Positions 10,001 through 18,532 of a stretch of DNA of 64,000 nt are shown here, piece after piece (positions within the stretch are counted from its first letter, which is position 1; every line of letters begins with the position of its first letter). The translations under genes and the position numbers were made by a program. The notes under the pieces were generated by a model that worked only from the letters and a program-made list of their open reading frames with translations, was not told where the DNA came from and ran no database searches. The DNA is taken from contig JAIVAN010000004.1 of NCBI GenBank assembly GCA_020171895.1, forward strand, positions 248,001-312,000, in the 5' to 3' direction. The stretch comes from Bacillus timonensis (lineage in GTDB: Bacteria > Bacillota > Bacilli > Bacillales > Bacillaceae_L).

Positions 10001-10801
10001 GCAAAACAAGATCGGGAAGATGAAATTTTACAAGCGTTGAGAGTAAATCAGCCGGTCCCAATAAGGAGCGATTTCCATCAAGAGGTGAATGAGCGACTGA
10101 ATTGGAAGTATACGCATCAATCTGCGACAAGCCATCGTTCAAAGCAATCGGTGACAGAGATAAAAAGGCAGCGAGAGGCGATAGATGAGCATAGTGATGT
10201 AACGTTAATGAGTAATATGAAGGCACCGCTTGCTGATCGACCTCGTTTTATGCAAAAGAAGTCCTTAACGGCAGCTGAACGTGGGACGGCTATGCATATG
10301 GTGATGCAGCATATGAACCTTAACGAGGATATCCATGAACAATCTGTTCGTGAACAGGTTGCTAAAATGGTTCATGATGAACTTATTACACAAGAACAAG
10401 CAGAAGTGATTGATGTAGAAAGTGTTCTAACCTTTTTCGTTTCACCAATAGGTAAGCGTTTGTGCAAAGCTTCAGACGTGAGGAGAGAGGTTCCATTTAG
10501 CTTGGCGATACCAGCAAGTGAAGCTTATCGTGATTGGAACGAAGCTGAAGGAGAAAACGTGTTAATTCAAGGGGTAATTGATTGTATTTTTGAGGATGCA
10601 GAAGGGCTTGTTTTAGTTGATTACAAGACGGATAGTATATCGTTTAAGTACTCGAGCTTTGAAGAAGCAAAGCCAGATTTAGAAGAGCGATATCGTGTAC
10701 AGATTGAACTGTACGCAAGAGCAATTGAATACATTTGGAAAAAGCCGTTAACTGACAGATTTTTATATTTCTTCGATGGCGGACATTTATTAAAAGCATA
10801 A
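7049..10801 (+). CDS. addA: ATP-dependent helicase/nuclease subunit A
   Basis: The motor subunit of AddAB, a UvrD-like superfamily 1 3'-5' helicase with its own C-terminal nuclease. The 1250-residue protein has the Q-motif region WTDDQWKAI, Walker A AAAGSGKT (about 33-40), Walker B VDEYQDTN, motif IV-VI regions including LMTIHSSKGLEFPVV and VALTRAKEKL, and the nuclease motif VDYKTD with D1191 and K1193. AAAGGAGG lies eight bases before ATG 7049, inside the end of addB. It is slightly longer than B. subtilis AddA. A terminator follows at 10824. Confidence 0.97.
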   Translation: MNKLPAKPQESQWTDDQWKAIVASGQDILVAAAAGSGKTAVLVERIIKKVISKENPVDVDRLLIVTFTNASAAEMRNRIGEALEKALKEQPASLHLRRQLSLLNKASISTIHSFCLQVIRTYYYLLDIDPGFRIANDTEGELLRDEVMEELFEEEYSNPENEQFFDLVDRYTNDRSDVELQNMIRKLYEFSRSHPSPEKWLEDLVRLYDIAEDASIEETSFYPFLLQDITLQLEGAKNLLYRGLELTKQPGGPAPRAVTLDEDLQQLERLIDAKNHSWSALYEEMQKVAFKTAKSCKGDEYDAKMLAQVTSIRDEAKKQVKKLQEELFSRAPEAYLRDLRDMKVSISTLVYLVKQFGTKFQQIKQEKGLVDFSDLEHYCLQILSRKGQDGYSLLPSEAALDYRLQFAEVLVDEYQDTNMVQESIIKLVTKEEEEKGNLFMVGDVKQSIYRFRLAEPMLFLGKYKRFTQNGEGTGIRIDLSKNFRSRSEVLDGTNYLFQQIMDENVGEIQYDEDAELKLGASYPANENMACELMLLQQEGQLEDTYDTESDEEEIGFDQVELEAAQLEARAMASRIKEMISSGFQIYDRKLDRTRAITYRDIVILLRSMPWAPQIIEEFKQHGIPVYADLSSGYFEATEVSIMMSLLKVIDNPYQDIPMAAVLRSPIVGLDAEELAKIRTFDKKGSFYEALKQFITECSKEDETSRKVTTFYEQLQEWRTKARLGALSELIWQLYRETFFFDFVGGMPGGKQRQANLRALYDRARQYEATSFRGLFRFLRFIERMQDRGDDLGTARALGEQEDVVRLMTIHSSKGLEFPVVFVGGLARNFNMMDLNKAYLLDKELGLGSKYINPKLRISYPTLPMMTIKKKMKLELIAEEMRVLYVALTRAKEKLILMGTVRDINKRLEKWESTLTNDQWILDDYDRMQAKSYIDWIGRALIRHHDCELLRKTDEAYQLPSDIVHHPSRWKISLKDGSEYTDIALAKQDREDEILQALRVNQPVPIRSDFHQEVNERLNWKYTHQSATSHRSKQSVTEIKRQREAIDEHSDVTLMSNMKAPLADRPRFMQKKSLTAAERGTAMHMVMQHMNLNEDIHEQSVREQVAKMVHDELITQEQAEVIDVESVLTFFVSPIGKRLCKASDVRREVPFSLAIPASEAYRDWNEAEGENVLIQGVIDCIFEDAEGLVLVDYKTDSISFKYSSFEEAKPDLEERYRVQIELYARAIEYIWKKPLTDRFLYFFDGGHLLKA

Positions 10802-10823
10802 GCGACTAAGCGGAAAACAAACT

Positions 10824-10853
10824 GCACCTAAACCAAAGGTGCGGTTGTTTTCG
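10824..10853 (+). terminator. Intrinsic terminator of addBA
   Basis: GCACCT (10824-10829) pairs with AGGTGC (10837-10842) around a seven-base loop, followed by a GGTTGTTTT tract. Confidence 0.75.
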
Positions 10854-10993
10854 TTGTACGTGTTTTTCTTGCAATAACAGAGGAGGTTGTAAAATAATTC
10901 TGTTTTTCTAGAGAAAGGTTAGTTCCAAATTTTGTAACAATCATCTAGTGTTGACTATGCTAAAATATGTATAATAAATGAACCTAGAGATTA

Positions 10994-11155
10994 GCTATCC
11001 TGAAAATACGACACTGTATGTGGGGTGTTAACCTTTGTTGCAGGAACCTCGCTTTCCGCGGGGCGCTCCTGGAGCCTCCTCGGCTTTCGCCTGTGGGGTC
11101 TCCAGTCCAGCGCATCTCCCGCAGGAGTCTCGGTTCCTTCCACTACGGTTAACAC
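10994..11155 (+). repeat. Composite GC-rich repeat, copy 1
   Basis: The 131-bp core (11025-11155) begins GTGTTAACC and ends GGTTAACAC. Inside, CTGGAG and CTCCAG arms bracket the GC-rich centre. The leading flank, with CTGAAAATACGACACTG, matches the flank of the other copies. It fills the addA-sbcD gap (10802-11354), which has no gene. Short peptides readable through it have the arginine-rich composition of this repeat in all frames and are not genes. Confidence 0.9.
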
Positions 11156-11164
11156 TTCTAACAT

Positions 11165-11236
11165 CCTTGGGTTTAACATTCAAAAACCATAAAATCTTAA
11201 CTAATTAATTTACTAACACCCAATTAACACCCAAGG
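11165..11236. repeat. Inverted repeat beside composite repeat copy 1
   Basis: CCTTGGGT (11165-11172) and ACCCAAGG (11229-11236) are perfect 8-bp inverted arms around 56 AT-rich bases, with partial matching continuing inward into TTAACA. It lies just before sbcD. Its function is unknown; it may be a decayed flank of the repeat. Confidence 0.4.
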
Positions 11237-11354
11237 TACTAATCTATATTTTAAGCATTCCATTTTGGAAAAATATGAATCTATTTACTTATGGTGTTTA
11301 ATACAATCTTTACTATATATAATCAATATTTGCTCTGAAAGAGAGGCGAAGTAT

Positions 11355-12527
11355 ATGCGTGTTTTACACACGGCGGATTGGCATTTAGGAAAGACGCTTG
11401 AAGGAAGAAGTCGCTTAGAGGAACAAGCGCAGTTTTTGGACGAGCTTGTAGATATTGTTGAAAGAGAGCAAATTGATGTTGTGCTTATGGCAGGGGATGT
11501 GTTTGATACGGTGAATCCCCCAGCAGCTGCAGAGCAGCTATTTTATGAAAGCATATCGAGGCTATCTGATAAAGGAAGAAGACCTGTTGCAGTGATTGCG
11601 GGAAATCATGACAATCCTGATCGTTTATCTGCTGCTACTTCACTAGCACATGAACAAGGAATTATCTTACTAGGTTTGCCCACCATTGAAGTACAGTCCA
11701 TTTATATACCAAAATCAAATGAAACAATGAAACTAGCAGCCTTACCTTATCCATCGGAATCTCGTTTAGCCGAGCTTCTCTCTGAAAGTAATAAAGACAT
11801 TCTATTAAGGGAAAAATACGATGAAAAAATCCGTGGCATGTTTGAAGAGATGAGTCGACATTTTTCTCCACAAACAGTAAATATCGCGATGAGTCATATT
11901 TATGTAACAGGTGGAAGTTCAACTGATTCAGAGCGACCAATTGAAGTAGGTGGCGCTTATACGGTAGCAGGCACAAGTTTACCAGCATCAGCTTCATATG
12001 TTGCTCTAGGTCATCTACATCGACCACAGAATGTGAAGAGAGCTAACACTTTAGCGCGTTATTCAGGATCTCCGTTAGCATATAGCTTTTCCGAGTCCGG
12101 CTATGCTAAATCTGTTACGATCTTAGATGCTAAGCCAAATGAGGAGGTCTCAATGTCAGAGGTATTCCTATCAAGTGGTAAACCACTTGTTAAGTGGAAA
12201 GCGACAGAAGGGCTACAACAGGTGTATCAATGGCTAGATGAAGGTAGAGATAAAACAGCGTGGATTGACTTAGAGGTCCATTTAACCAATGCGTTATCAC
12301 TTGAAGAAATTCATCGCTTACGCAAGCAGCATAATGGCTTTATTCATATCCGCCCAATATTTGAAGCGTCAAATCAAGAAGCTACTAATAGACAATCGCA
12401 GAGTAATATCCCAATTGATCAATTATTTGTTCAATTTTATGAACGCCAAACAGGTGGAGCAAAGCCTGAACAGGAATTAGTGAATCTATTTTTAGACTTG
12501 ATTCATGATGAAAAGGCAGGTGTGTAG
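11355..12527 (+). CDS. sbcD: DNA double-strand break repair exonuclease SbcD (Mre11-like)
   Basis: Nuclease subunit of SbcCD, which cuts hairpins and blocked DNA ends using Mn2+. The 390-residue protein carries the phosphoesterase signatures DWHLGKTLEGRS near the N-terminus, AGDVFDTVNPP, AGNHDNPDRL, MSHIYVTGG and ALGHLHRPQ, which supply the metal ligands. I start it at ATG 11355, which gives the usual N-terminus MRVLHTADWHLG. A further upstream start would add 30 residues that do not fit the family. Only three bases separate its stop from sbcC. Confidence 0.96.
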   Translation: MRVLHTADWHLGKTLEGRSRLEEQAQFLDELVDIVEREQIDVVLMAGDVFDTVNPPAAAEQLFYESISRLSDKGRRPVAVIAGNHDNPDRLSAATSLAHEQGIILLGLPTIEVQSIYIPKSNETMKLAALPYPSESRLAELLSESNKDILLREKYDEKIRGMFEEMSRHFSPQTVNIAMSHIYVTGGSSTDSERPIEVGGAYTVAGTSLPASASYVALGHLHRPQNVKRANTLARYSGSPLAYSFSESGYAKSVTILDAKPNEEVSMSEVFLSSGKPLVKWKATEGLQQVYQWLDEGRDKTAWIDLEVHLTNALSLEEIHRLRKQHNGFIHIRPIFEASNQEATNRQSQSNIPIDQLFVQFYERQTGGAKPEQELVNLFLDLIHDEKAGV

Positions 12528-12530
12528 GGT

Positions 12531-15500
12531 ATGAAACCTATCTTACTCGAGGTAGCTGGTTTGCATAGTTTTCGAGAGAAGCAAACAATCGATTTCGATT
12601 CATTATGTGCAGGTGGAGTATTCGGCATTTTCGGTCCAACGGGAAGCGGGAAATCTTCAATTTTAGACGCAATGACTCTAGCACTCTACGGAAAAGTTGA
12701 GCGAGCTACAAACAATACGCAAGGAATTATGAATCATGCTGAAGATGAGTTATCCGTTTCGTTCACGTTTGAATTAGAAAATGCAAACGGAAAGAGGCGT
12801 TATACAATTGATAGGACGTTTAAACGAACAGATGAGCTTCGGGTTAGATCTGCAACGAGCCGATTAATTGAAAAGGATATTGAAACCGTCGTACTTGCTG
12901 ACAAAACAAATGAAGTCAACCAACATATTCAAGATTTATTAGGATTAACAATCGATGACTTTACACGTGCGGTTGTTTTACCACAAGGCAAGTTTGCAGA
13001 ATTCTTGTCCCTAAAGGGTGCAGATAGAAGACAAATGCTGCAGCGTTTATTTAATTTAGAGCAGTATGGAGATTCTTTAAATAAAAGGCTAAAGGATCGT
13101 TTAACAGAAGCAAAATCCCAGTTAAGTGAAATTCTGGCTGAGCAAGCTGGATTAGGAGATGCGTCAGATGCCGCAGTAAAGGCTGCTGAAGAAAGAGTCA
13201 AAGAGAGTGAAGTTCTCTTGAACAAAAGAACGGCAGAGTTAGAACAGGTAGAAGTTGATTTTGAAAAGAAAAAGCAGCTTTGGGCATGGTTACAAGAGAA
13301 ATCAGTTCATGAGGAAAAATTAGCAGTTGTTAGCAAAGAAACTGCAGTGATAAAAAGTATAGAAGAAAAATTGAGTCATGCTGAACAGGCAGAACGTATG
13401 AAACCGTATCTTGATGAGTATGAGGCTGCTACTAAAGCGGTTAATACTTGGAGGCAAAGACATGAAGCGTTGAGGCAACACCTCAATGAAATGAAGAATA
13501 ACTTCGAGACAGTGAATAAAAAATATCATGAAGTAAGAGTAGAGAAGGCCGAAAATTTGCCGAAGTTAATCTCAAAAAAGCAACAGCTTGAAGATGCATT
13601 AGAGGTTCAACAAAAAGTGAAAGAACTCGAACTAGAATTAAATGATTTAAATGTACGTTTTGAAAAACAAACGGTAAATTGTAGCGAAAAACAAACAGAA
13701 ATTGAAAAGATGAAGGATATTTTAACTAGAAGCATTGATAAACAAAAAATGTTAAAACTAGAACGAGCAGAAAACCTCGTAACAGCTGCAGAACGTGAAA
13801 AAATGAGACTAGCGTTAGAAATGAAGCAAGAGATTATCGGTGAAGAAAAAATGATGGCTGACTTAGAAGCAACTAGACAGAAGAAGCTTAAAGCCTATAA
13901 AGATATTGAGAATACATTAACCAAGAAAAGCAAGGAAGAAGAACAAGTCACAAACGATATCGAAGAGCTGTTTCATCAAACTCAATTTATCTACAAGCAA
14001 CTATGTGATCGAGAAATTGAACTTGAAAAAATGATATGTAAAATTGAGCGTCAATTAACGCAAGAAAAGGAAGCATATGACCAAGAACGAATGAATAGTT
14101 TAGCCTTCCAATTAGCAAATGAGCTAGTTGAAGGTAAGGCTTGTCCTGTGTGTGGGTCTCATGACCATCCAAATCCAGTTAAGGTACATGGAGGTAACCA
14201 TGAAGAATTGTTGGCTAGTATCAGTTCGAGAGAGTCAGCGATTGTAACAGGAAGCGAATTAAAGCAGAAATTATCTACATTAAAAATACAATTAGAACAA
14301 GTGTCTCACTCTTTTGTTCAAGAAAATACACTACCAGTTATGAAGACAAAGGATCTTCCAGAAGTCAAACCTTTCATTGTGGATGGCCTGGAAGCAGCAG
14401 ATTGTATTCATGCAATCACAGTCGAAGGTAAGTCGTTGCAACAGGATTTCCTTAAAATAAAACAAAGTGTAGAAGTAGCACTAAAAAAGTTACATGTGAT
14501 TAAACAAGACAAACAACAGCTTCAGGTTACACTAGACTACTCGAAAAAAGATTTAAAAGAGCTTGAAGAAAAACTTGCTGAGTGTAGTAGAAGTATTGAA
14601 GCTGTATATGATCAGTGGAAAAAGAATTTTCATGAGCTTACACTAGAAGAAGCAGATTTTAAAGTAAAAGAAATAAAAAGAAAAGATGAAGAGATATACG
14701 TACTAGAACAGCGTATTGAAAAGAGTGTTGCGTTTATTGAAGAAACAGAGCGGAAATTGAATGAACTGAAGGATCATTATATTGTAAGTGATAGAGAATT
14801 AGCTGAAATTCGCTCGTCTGTTCAGACGAAAACAGAAAGCCTTACAGAAAATAAGACACGTTTGTCTAAGGTTAGCGGAAATGAGAATGTAGAAACATTA
14901 TTAGAAGATATAAAGAAGCGACTAATTCAATTAGAAGAAAAGGAAATAGAAGCATATAACCATTGGACGGAGCTACAAGATGCACTCCAAAAGGTAGAAA
15001 GTGAAACACATGCTGCACTTCAATCCTTAACTGAAAGTAAAAATCGGTTTGAAATGGCAAGCTCTAAATGGACAGATCTACTATTAAAGACGTCATTCAA
15101 AACCGGTCAAGATGTGAAGGATGCTCTTCTACTAGAAAAGGAGATGGTTAATCTTCGAGAAAAAATCACAAGTTTTTGGGATAAATTGAAACAAATAAAC
15201 CAAGAATTAGAAAAGTTAAACAATCTCGTTTCGAATCAACAATTATCTGAAGCTGAATGGGATGAAATCCAGAAAGTAAGACTAGAGATGAAGCAAAGTG
15301 TAAATGAAGCGGTTGAAGCAAAAGGAGCCGCAGTAAATGCTCGAAAAGTAATCGTTGAAAGACACGAACGTTACAATGAATTAGAGGAAAAACGTAAAAA
15401 GCGAGAAACACTTGTTGAACAATATAATAAGCTCCAATCAGTATTTAAAGGAAATAGCTTTGTTGAGTATATAGCTGAGGAACAATTAGAAAAGGTAAGT

Positions 15501-15923
15501 CGAGATGCATCAGAACGATTGGGAATTTTAACGAGACAGCGTTACGCAATTGAAGTGGACTCGCAAGGTGGGTTTATTATGCGAGATGATGCAAACGGTG
15601 GAGTTAGAAGACCTGTTACAACTTTGTCTGGTGGGGAAACATTTTTAACTTCATTAGCATTAGCATTGTCACTCTCTGCTCAAATACAGCTACGTGGAGA
15701 ATATCCTTTGCAATTCTTCTTCCTAGATGAAGGTTTTGGCACACTTGATGGAGATTTACTAGACACTGTTATAACAGCTCTAGAAAAACTTCATTCAAAT
15801 CAGTTAGCAGTCGGTGTCATTAGTCATGTACCGGAACTACGTGCAAGACTTCCAAGGAGATTAATCGTTCACCCTTCTGAGCCTTCAGGAAAAGGAACAT
15901 CTGTAGAACTTGAAACTTTATAA
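12531..15923 (+). CDS. sbcC: DNA repair ATPase SbcC (Rad50-like)
   Basis: SMC-like ATPase that gates the SbcD nuclease. The 1130-residue protein has Walker A GPTGSGKSS (35-43), long coiled-coil arms, a zinc-hook CPVC (C538, C541) near the middle, the ABC signature LSGGETF and Walker B FFFLDEGFGTLD near the C-terminus. Length and layout match Bacillus homologues. It is immediately downstream of sbcD and 17 bases upstream of yisB, which suggests one transcript sbcD-sbcC-yisB. Confidence 0.96.
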   Translation: MKPILLEVAGLHSFREKQTIDFDSLCAGGVFGIFGPTGSGKSSILDAMTLALYGKVERATNNTQGIMNHAEDELSVSFTFELENANGKRRYTIDRTFKRTDELRVRSATSRLIEKDIETVVLADKTNEVNQHIQDLLGLTIDDFTRAVVLPQGKFAEFLSLKGADRRQMLQRLFNLEQYGDSLNKRLKDRLTEAKSQLSEILAEQAGLGDASDAAVKAAEERVKESEVLLNKRTAELEQVEVDFEKKKQLWAWLQEKSVHEEKLAVVSKETAVIKSIEEKLSHAEQAERMKPYLDEYEAATKAVNTWRQRHEALRQHLNEMKNNFETVNKKYHEVRVEKAENLPKLISKKQQLEDALEVQQKVKELELELNDLNVRFEKQTVNCSEKQTEIEKMKDILTRSIDKQKMLKLERAENLVTAAEREKMRLALEMKQEIIGEEKMMADLEATRQKKLKAYKDIENTLTKKSKEEEQVTNDIEELFHQTQFIYKQLCDREIELEKMICKIERQLTQEKEAYDQERMNSLAFQLANELVEGKACPVCGSHDHPNPVKVHGGNHEELLASISSRESAIVTGSELKQKLSTLKIQLEQVSHSFVQENTLPVMKTKDLPEVKPFIVDGLEAADCIHAITVEGKSLQQDFLKIKQSVEVALKKLHVIKQDKQQLQVTLDYSKKDLKELEEKLAECSRSIEAVYDQWKKNFHELTLEEADFKVKEIKRKDEEIYVLEQRIEKSVAFIEETERKLNELKDHYIVSDRELAEIRSSVQTKTESLTENKTRLSKVSGNENVETLLEDIKKRLIQLEEKEIEAYNHWTELQDALQKVESETHAALQSLTESKNRFEMASSKWTDLLLKTSFKTGQDVKDALLLEKEMVNLREKITSFWDKLKQINQELEKLNNLVSNQQLSEAEWDEIQKVRLEMKQSVNEAVEAKGAAVNARKVIVERHERYNELEEKRKKRETLVEQYNKLQSVFKGNSFVEYIAEEQLEKVSRDASERLGILTRQRYAIEVDSQGGFIMRDDANGGVRRPVTTLSGGETFLTSLALALSLSAQIQLRGEYPLQFFFLDEGFGTLDGDLLDTVITALEKLHSNQLAVGVISHVPELRARLPRRLIVHPSEPSGKGTSVELETL

Positions 15924-15940
15924 ATTGGAAGTGAAAAACG

Positions 15941-16252
15941 GTGGGACGTAAATCAAAAAGTTTAGGAATTTGTGAACTTTGTCATCGTGAGAATGTAGAA
16001 GTGACGATTCACCACTTAACGCCAAAAGAAATGGGTGGGACGTTTGAACCAACTGCTCAGCTGTGTATTCCTTGCCACAAACATATTCACGCTGTTTACA
16101 CAAATGATGAGCTAGCCATAAGACTAAATACAATTCCTGCGCTTCAAGCAGATGAAAAAATTAGTTCTTTTATTAAGTGGATTCAAAAACAACCACCTGG
16201 AAAACTTCCAAAGATTAAAAAAGCTAATGAACGTAAACGAAAAAATAAATAA
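15941..16252 (+). CDS. yisB: Small HNH-type protein, YisB-like
   Basis: A 103-residue protein with two CxxC pairs (CELC and CIPC) around an IHHLTPKEMGG segment and a following CHKHIH. This is the zinc-braced layout of HNH endonucleases. The start is GTG 15941. In B. subtilis the same position between sbcC and gerPF is held by yisB, so the name rests on synteny as well as on the fold. Nuclease activity is inferred from the family and has no direct support here. The C-terminus is lysine-rich. Confidence 0.8.
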   Translation: MGRKSKSLGICELCHRENVEVTIHHLTPKEMGGTFEPTAQLCIPCHKHIHAVYTNDELAIRLNTIPALQADEKISSFIKWIQKQPPGKLPKIKKANERKRKNK

Positions 16253-16257
16253 ACGAA

Positions 16258-16295
16258 GAAAAGGGATTAGTCAGTGGTGGACTAATCCCTTTTCT
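16258..16295. terminator. Bidirectional terminator between yisB and gerPF
   Basis: A perfect 15-bp stem, GAAAAGGGATTAGTC (16258-16272) with GACTAATCCCTTTTC (16280-16294), has a seven-base loop and T-runs in both directions. It serves the convergent sbcDC-yisB and gerP operons. Confidence 0.95.
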
Positions 16296-16296
16296 A

Positions 16297-16515
16297 TTAT
16301 GCATTACCTGCTACATTTTGATCATTTGCATCAGGATCAAATGTGTTTGTAGCACTCAAACCATTATTTGTACAAATAAAGTCTCCGGTATTAAATGCAC
16401 CAGAGCCCGCGTTTGTTTTGGAGGTACTCTTTGGTGACAAATAAAAAGAGTCTCCAAAGTTAACGACTCCTCCACCAACGCTATTGATTTTTATGGGTCC
16501 TACAATTGATGGCAT
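16297..16515 (-). CDS. gerPF: Spore germination protein GerPF
   Basis: Last gene of gerP. GerP proteins act in the spore coat and inner-coat region so that germinants can reach their receptors. The 72-residue product begins MPSIVGPIKINSVGGG and contains VNFGDSFYLSPKS and GSGAFNTGDF, as in other GerPF proteins. It is a close paralogue of GerPA at the other end of the operon, sharing the MPxIVG start and the FNTGD motif. There is no signal peptide, as expected for proteins made in the mother cell. Confidence 0.95.
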   Translation of the reverse strand: MPSIVGPIKINSVGGGVVNFGDSFYLSPKSTSKTNAGSGAFNTGDFICTNNGLSATNTFDPDANDQNVAGNA

Positions 16516-16591
16516 AAATAGACACCCTCTGCTTTCATTTATTAATTACTATATGTGTTGATTCTGTATCGGTTACACAAATACATTAGGA

Positions 16592-17017
16592 CTAGTCATT
16601 TCCCTTTTTTATTATAGTTGCTTCAGTTTGGCTGCTATCTCCATTTTTTCGATCACGGAGTAACTGTCGAATATGCTTAACTCTTGTTTCAGCTTCAATG
16701 TGATTCGTAGAGCCAATTTGAACAACAGAGGAAGCAGAAATACCAGTAACCCGAACATGACCAACGTTGATAACTGGATTTGTATTTGTAATCATCATAG
16801 GAAAATCTTCAGTTATTGGTGGCATCGGAAGTGGTCTTTGAAAAACAGAATACTCATTAAAATCACCTTCATTGGTGAAAATCAATGGATATTCTCTTTG
16901 AACAGCAAGTGCTCTTGAATACGGAGTGATTTTATGAGAATCGCCAATTTGTAAAACAGAGCTAATTGAAATGGAGTTAACATACGTTGTTTTAACTTTC
17001 GATAATCGTTTCAGCAT
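16592..17017 (-). CDS. gerPE: Spore germination protein GerPE
   Basis: A 141-residue GerP component. Two related segments, ISISSVLQIGDSHKI near the start and ISASSVVQIGSTNHI near residue 95, repeat the SSVxQIG signature shared with GerPB and GerPD. This suggests internal duplication. It lies between gerPD (13 bases upstream) and gerPF. The C-terminal tail is lysine-rich and probably flexible. Confidence 0.93.
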   Translation of the reverse strand: MLKRLSKVKTTYVNSISISSVLQIGDSHKITPYSRALAVQREYPLIFTNEGDFNEYSVFQRPLPMPPITEDFPMMITNTNPVINVGHVRVTGISASSVVQIGSTNHIEAETRVKHIRQLLRDRKNGDSSQTEATIIKKGND

Positions 17018-17030
17018 GATAGTGCCTCAC

Positions 17031-17210
17031 TTACGCTTGTGGTGCTAATGGAACAAATGGACCGATGATTAAGGATTCGGCAGGTGTATCGAAAGTAGAC
17101 GAAAGAGCGATGGTATTTGTATCTCCTATTAAGAAGACGGAGGAAGATGAGACACCGACGACATGTATATTTCCTACATTAAGGTCCTTATTTACTACTG
17201 AAAAATTCAT
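17031..17210 (-). CDS. gerPD: Spore germination protein GerPD
   Basis: A 59-residue gene easily missed for its length. Translating the minus strand from ATG 17210 gives MNFSVVNKDLNVGNIHVVGV, then SSSSVFLIGDTNTIALSSTF, then DTPAESLIIGPFVPLAPQA. It contains the family VFxIGDT core and the IIGPFxPLAP ending of GerPD. The upstream AAGGGATG is an adequate ribosome-binding site. It starts seven bases after the gerPC stop and ends 13 bases before gerPE, so the operon is complete. Confidence 0.95.
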   Translation of the reverse strand: MNFSVVNKDLNVGNIHVVGVSSSSVFLIGDTNTIALSSTFDTPAESLIIGPFVPLAPQA

Positions 17211-17217
17211 TTGAAAT

Positions 17218-17832
17218 TCATCCCTTCATATCATTAGGCATGTTTTTGATAAAAGCAATGATTGCTTGATGAATATCGTGTTTGATTTGAGAAATAACTC
17301 TCTCTTTCACTTGAGGGATACGTGCTTCATGTTGCAGCTCCCCTTGGTGCTGTTGAACATAGAAGGAAATTCTCGTTTCAATTTGTCTTCTAATATCATC
17401 TACAATAAAATCACGATACGACTCATCAAATGATTTATGATGTTCGTTCTCAATTTTTTCGATAAGATCATAACACTCATCTGCAAGAAAATCATAAATC
17501 TCATTTTGAATGTCTTGGGTAATGGAGTTGTTGCTATACCTAACATTTGGCACATCCAACTTCCCTTGAGAGACTGCAAAATCTTCTATTGCTTCTCCGT
17601 CCGTTGGATTCAGTCCAATGTTTAACGTACCTTCTAACGTTTCAACTTTTAGTTGATCAAATTTATATTCAATTTTCTCAATATTTGTCATTGGGCGTTG
17701 CTTTAACTCATTTAATTCCTTGCTCAACTGCTGGATGATCTGCTCCATCTGATTCATTCGTTGGTTTTGCTTGCTTACGAACTGATGCATTTGTTGAATA
17801 TATACATATATGTCATTGCTCCCATACATCAT
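17218..17832 (-). CDS. gerPC: Spore germination protein GerPC
   Basis: The largest GerP protein, 204 residues here. An N-terminal heptad-rich segment (about residues 12-45, containing QNQRMNQMEQIIQQL) predicts a coiled coil and is followed by an alpha/beta region. Two adjacent ATG codons (17832 and 17829) follow AAGGGGTGATC, a near-perfect anti-16S match. I use the first, and the second would drop one residue. A longer reading to 17889 lies upstream of this site and is unlikely. Confidence 0.93.
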   Translation of the reverse strand: MMYGSNDIYVYIQQMHQFVSKQNQRMNQMEQIIQQLSKELNELKQRPMTNIEKIEYKFDQLKVETLEGTLNIGLNPTDGEAIEDFAVSQGKLDVPNVRYSNNSITQDIQNEIYDFLADECYDLIEKIENEHHKSFDESYRDFIVDDIRRQIETRISFYVQQHQGELQHEARIPQVKERVISQIKHDIHQAIIAFIKNMPNDMKG

Positions 17833-17916
17833 GATCACCCCTTTTTCTTCAAAGAAAGCTGTCGTTATGTTCAGTGTATGCTGCAACAAATCATTGGGTG
17901 AGTGTCTATAAAAAGA

Positions 17917-18126
17917 TTAACTGGATGTTGATAATGGGACAACAGATCCTTCAATTTTGGTTCCACCCACTGCTTCAGGTGCAGGCTTTGTAAAGCCACC
18001 TGTATTATAAAGGTTTGATAATGGTTTAATCATTCCAGCACTGCCAATTTGCAAAACAGATGAATTGGATACACTACCCACTTTCAGAAAATGAATACAA
18101 ATGCTTTGATTAATATAAAAGTTCAT
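17917..18126 (-). CDS. gerPB: Spore germination protein GerPB
   Basis: A 69-residue GerP component beginning MNFYINQSICIHFLKVGSVS, with the hallmark SNSSVLQIGSAG and LYNTGGF segments. Second gene of the operon, 33 bases after gerPA. It is slightly shorter at the C-terminus than the B. subtilis protein, which has a longer proline-rich tail. Confidence 0.93.
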   Translation of the reverse strand: MNFYINQSICIHFLKVGSVSNSSVLQIGSAGMIKPLSNLYNTGGFTKPAPEAVGGTKIEGSVVPLSTSS

Positions 18127-18159
18127 ATTTCCCTTCCTTTCCGTATGAAAATTGCTATT

Positions 18160-18381
18160 TTACGTATTTCCAACGATGACTTGGTCAATGGCATCCGTGT
18201 CATACGTGTTTGTCACACTCTGCCGATTAATAATATGCATTCCATCTCCAGTATTAAAAGATCCTGCCCCAGAAAAGGTTTTAGCAGTACTATTTGGAGA
18301 AATAGTAAAAACATCACCAATATTAAAAATACCGCTGCTACCGATACTATTAACCTTTACTGCTCCTACAATTGCTGGCAT
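18160..18381 (-). CDS. gerPA: Spore germination protein GerPA
   Basis: First gene of the operon, 73 residues, starting [17 protein letters not shown], with [11 protein letters not shown] and [10 protein letters not shown] start it at ATG 18381, giving the conserved MPAIVG N-terminus after AAAGGGTG. An upstream ATG at 18390 would add three residues. It is preceded by a sigma-K-type promoter. Confidence 0.94.
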   Translation of the reverse strand: MPAIVGAVKVNSIGSSGIFNIGDVFTISPNSTAKTFSGAGSFNTGDGMHIINRQSVTNTYDTDAIDQVIVGNT

Positions 18382-18412
18382 ATAAAACACCCTTTTTCGG
18401 TTATTCCTTTCA

Positions 18413-18440
18413 TATCTTATGTCACTTGCCCAGCGTTTGT
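18413..18440 (-). promoter_or_regulatory. Sigma-K-type promoter of gerP
   Basis: On the minus strand CATAAGATA (18413-18421) matches the sigma-K -10 consensus CATANNNTA. An AC dinucleotide (18439-18440) lies 17 bases upstream, as expected for the -35 element. It sits about 32 bases before gerPA. The B. subtilis gerP operon is known to be sigma-K dependent. Confidence 0.75.
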
Positions 18441-18532
18441 GAAAATGAGGAGGGGAAATGTAGGTGATATATTGGGATACATCCTTTATAATGAATAGTA
18501 ATAAATTCCAATAATGTGGGAGTGTCTTTTAT

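Noticed and set aside
9756-10226. 156-codon minus-strand frame inside addA, and a 152-codon frame at 5708-6166 inside addB
   Set aside because: Both are antisense to well-conserved coding sequence, have no good start context, and show no recognisable motif.
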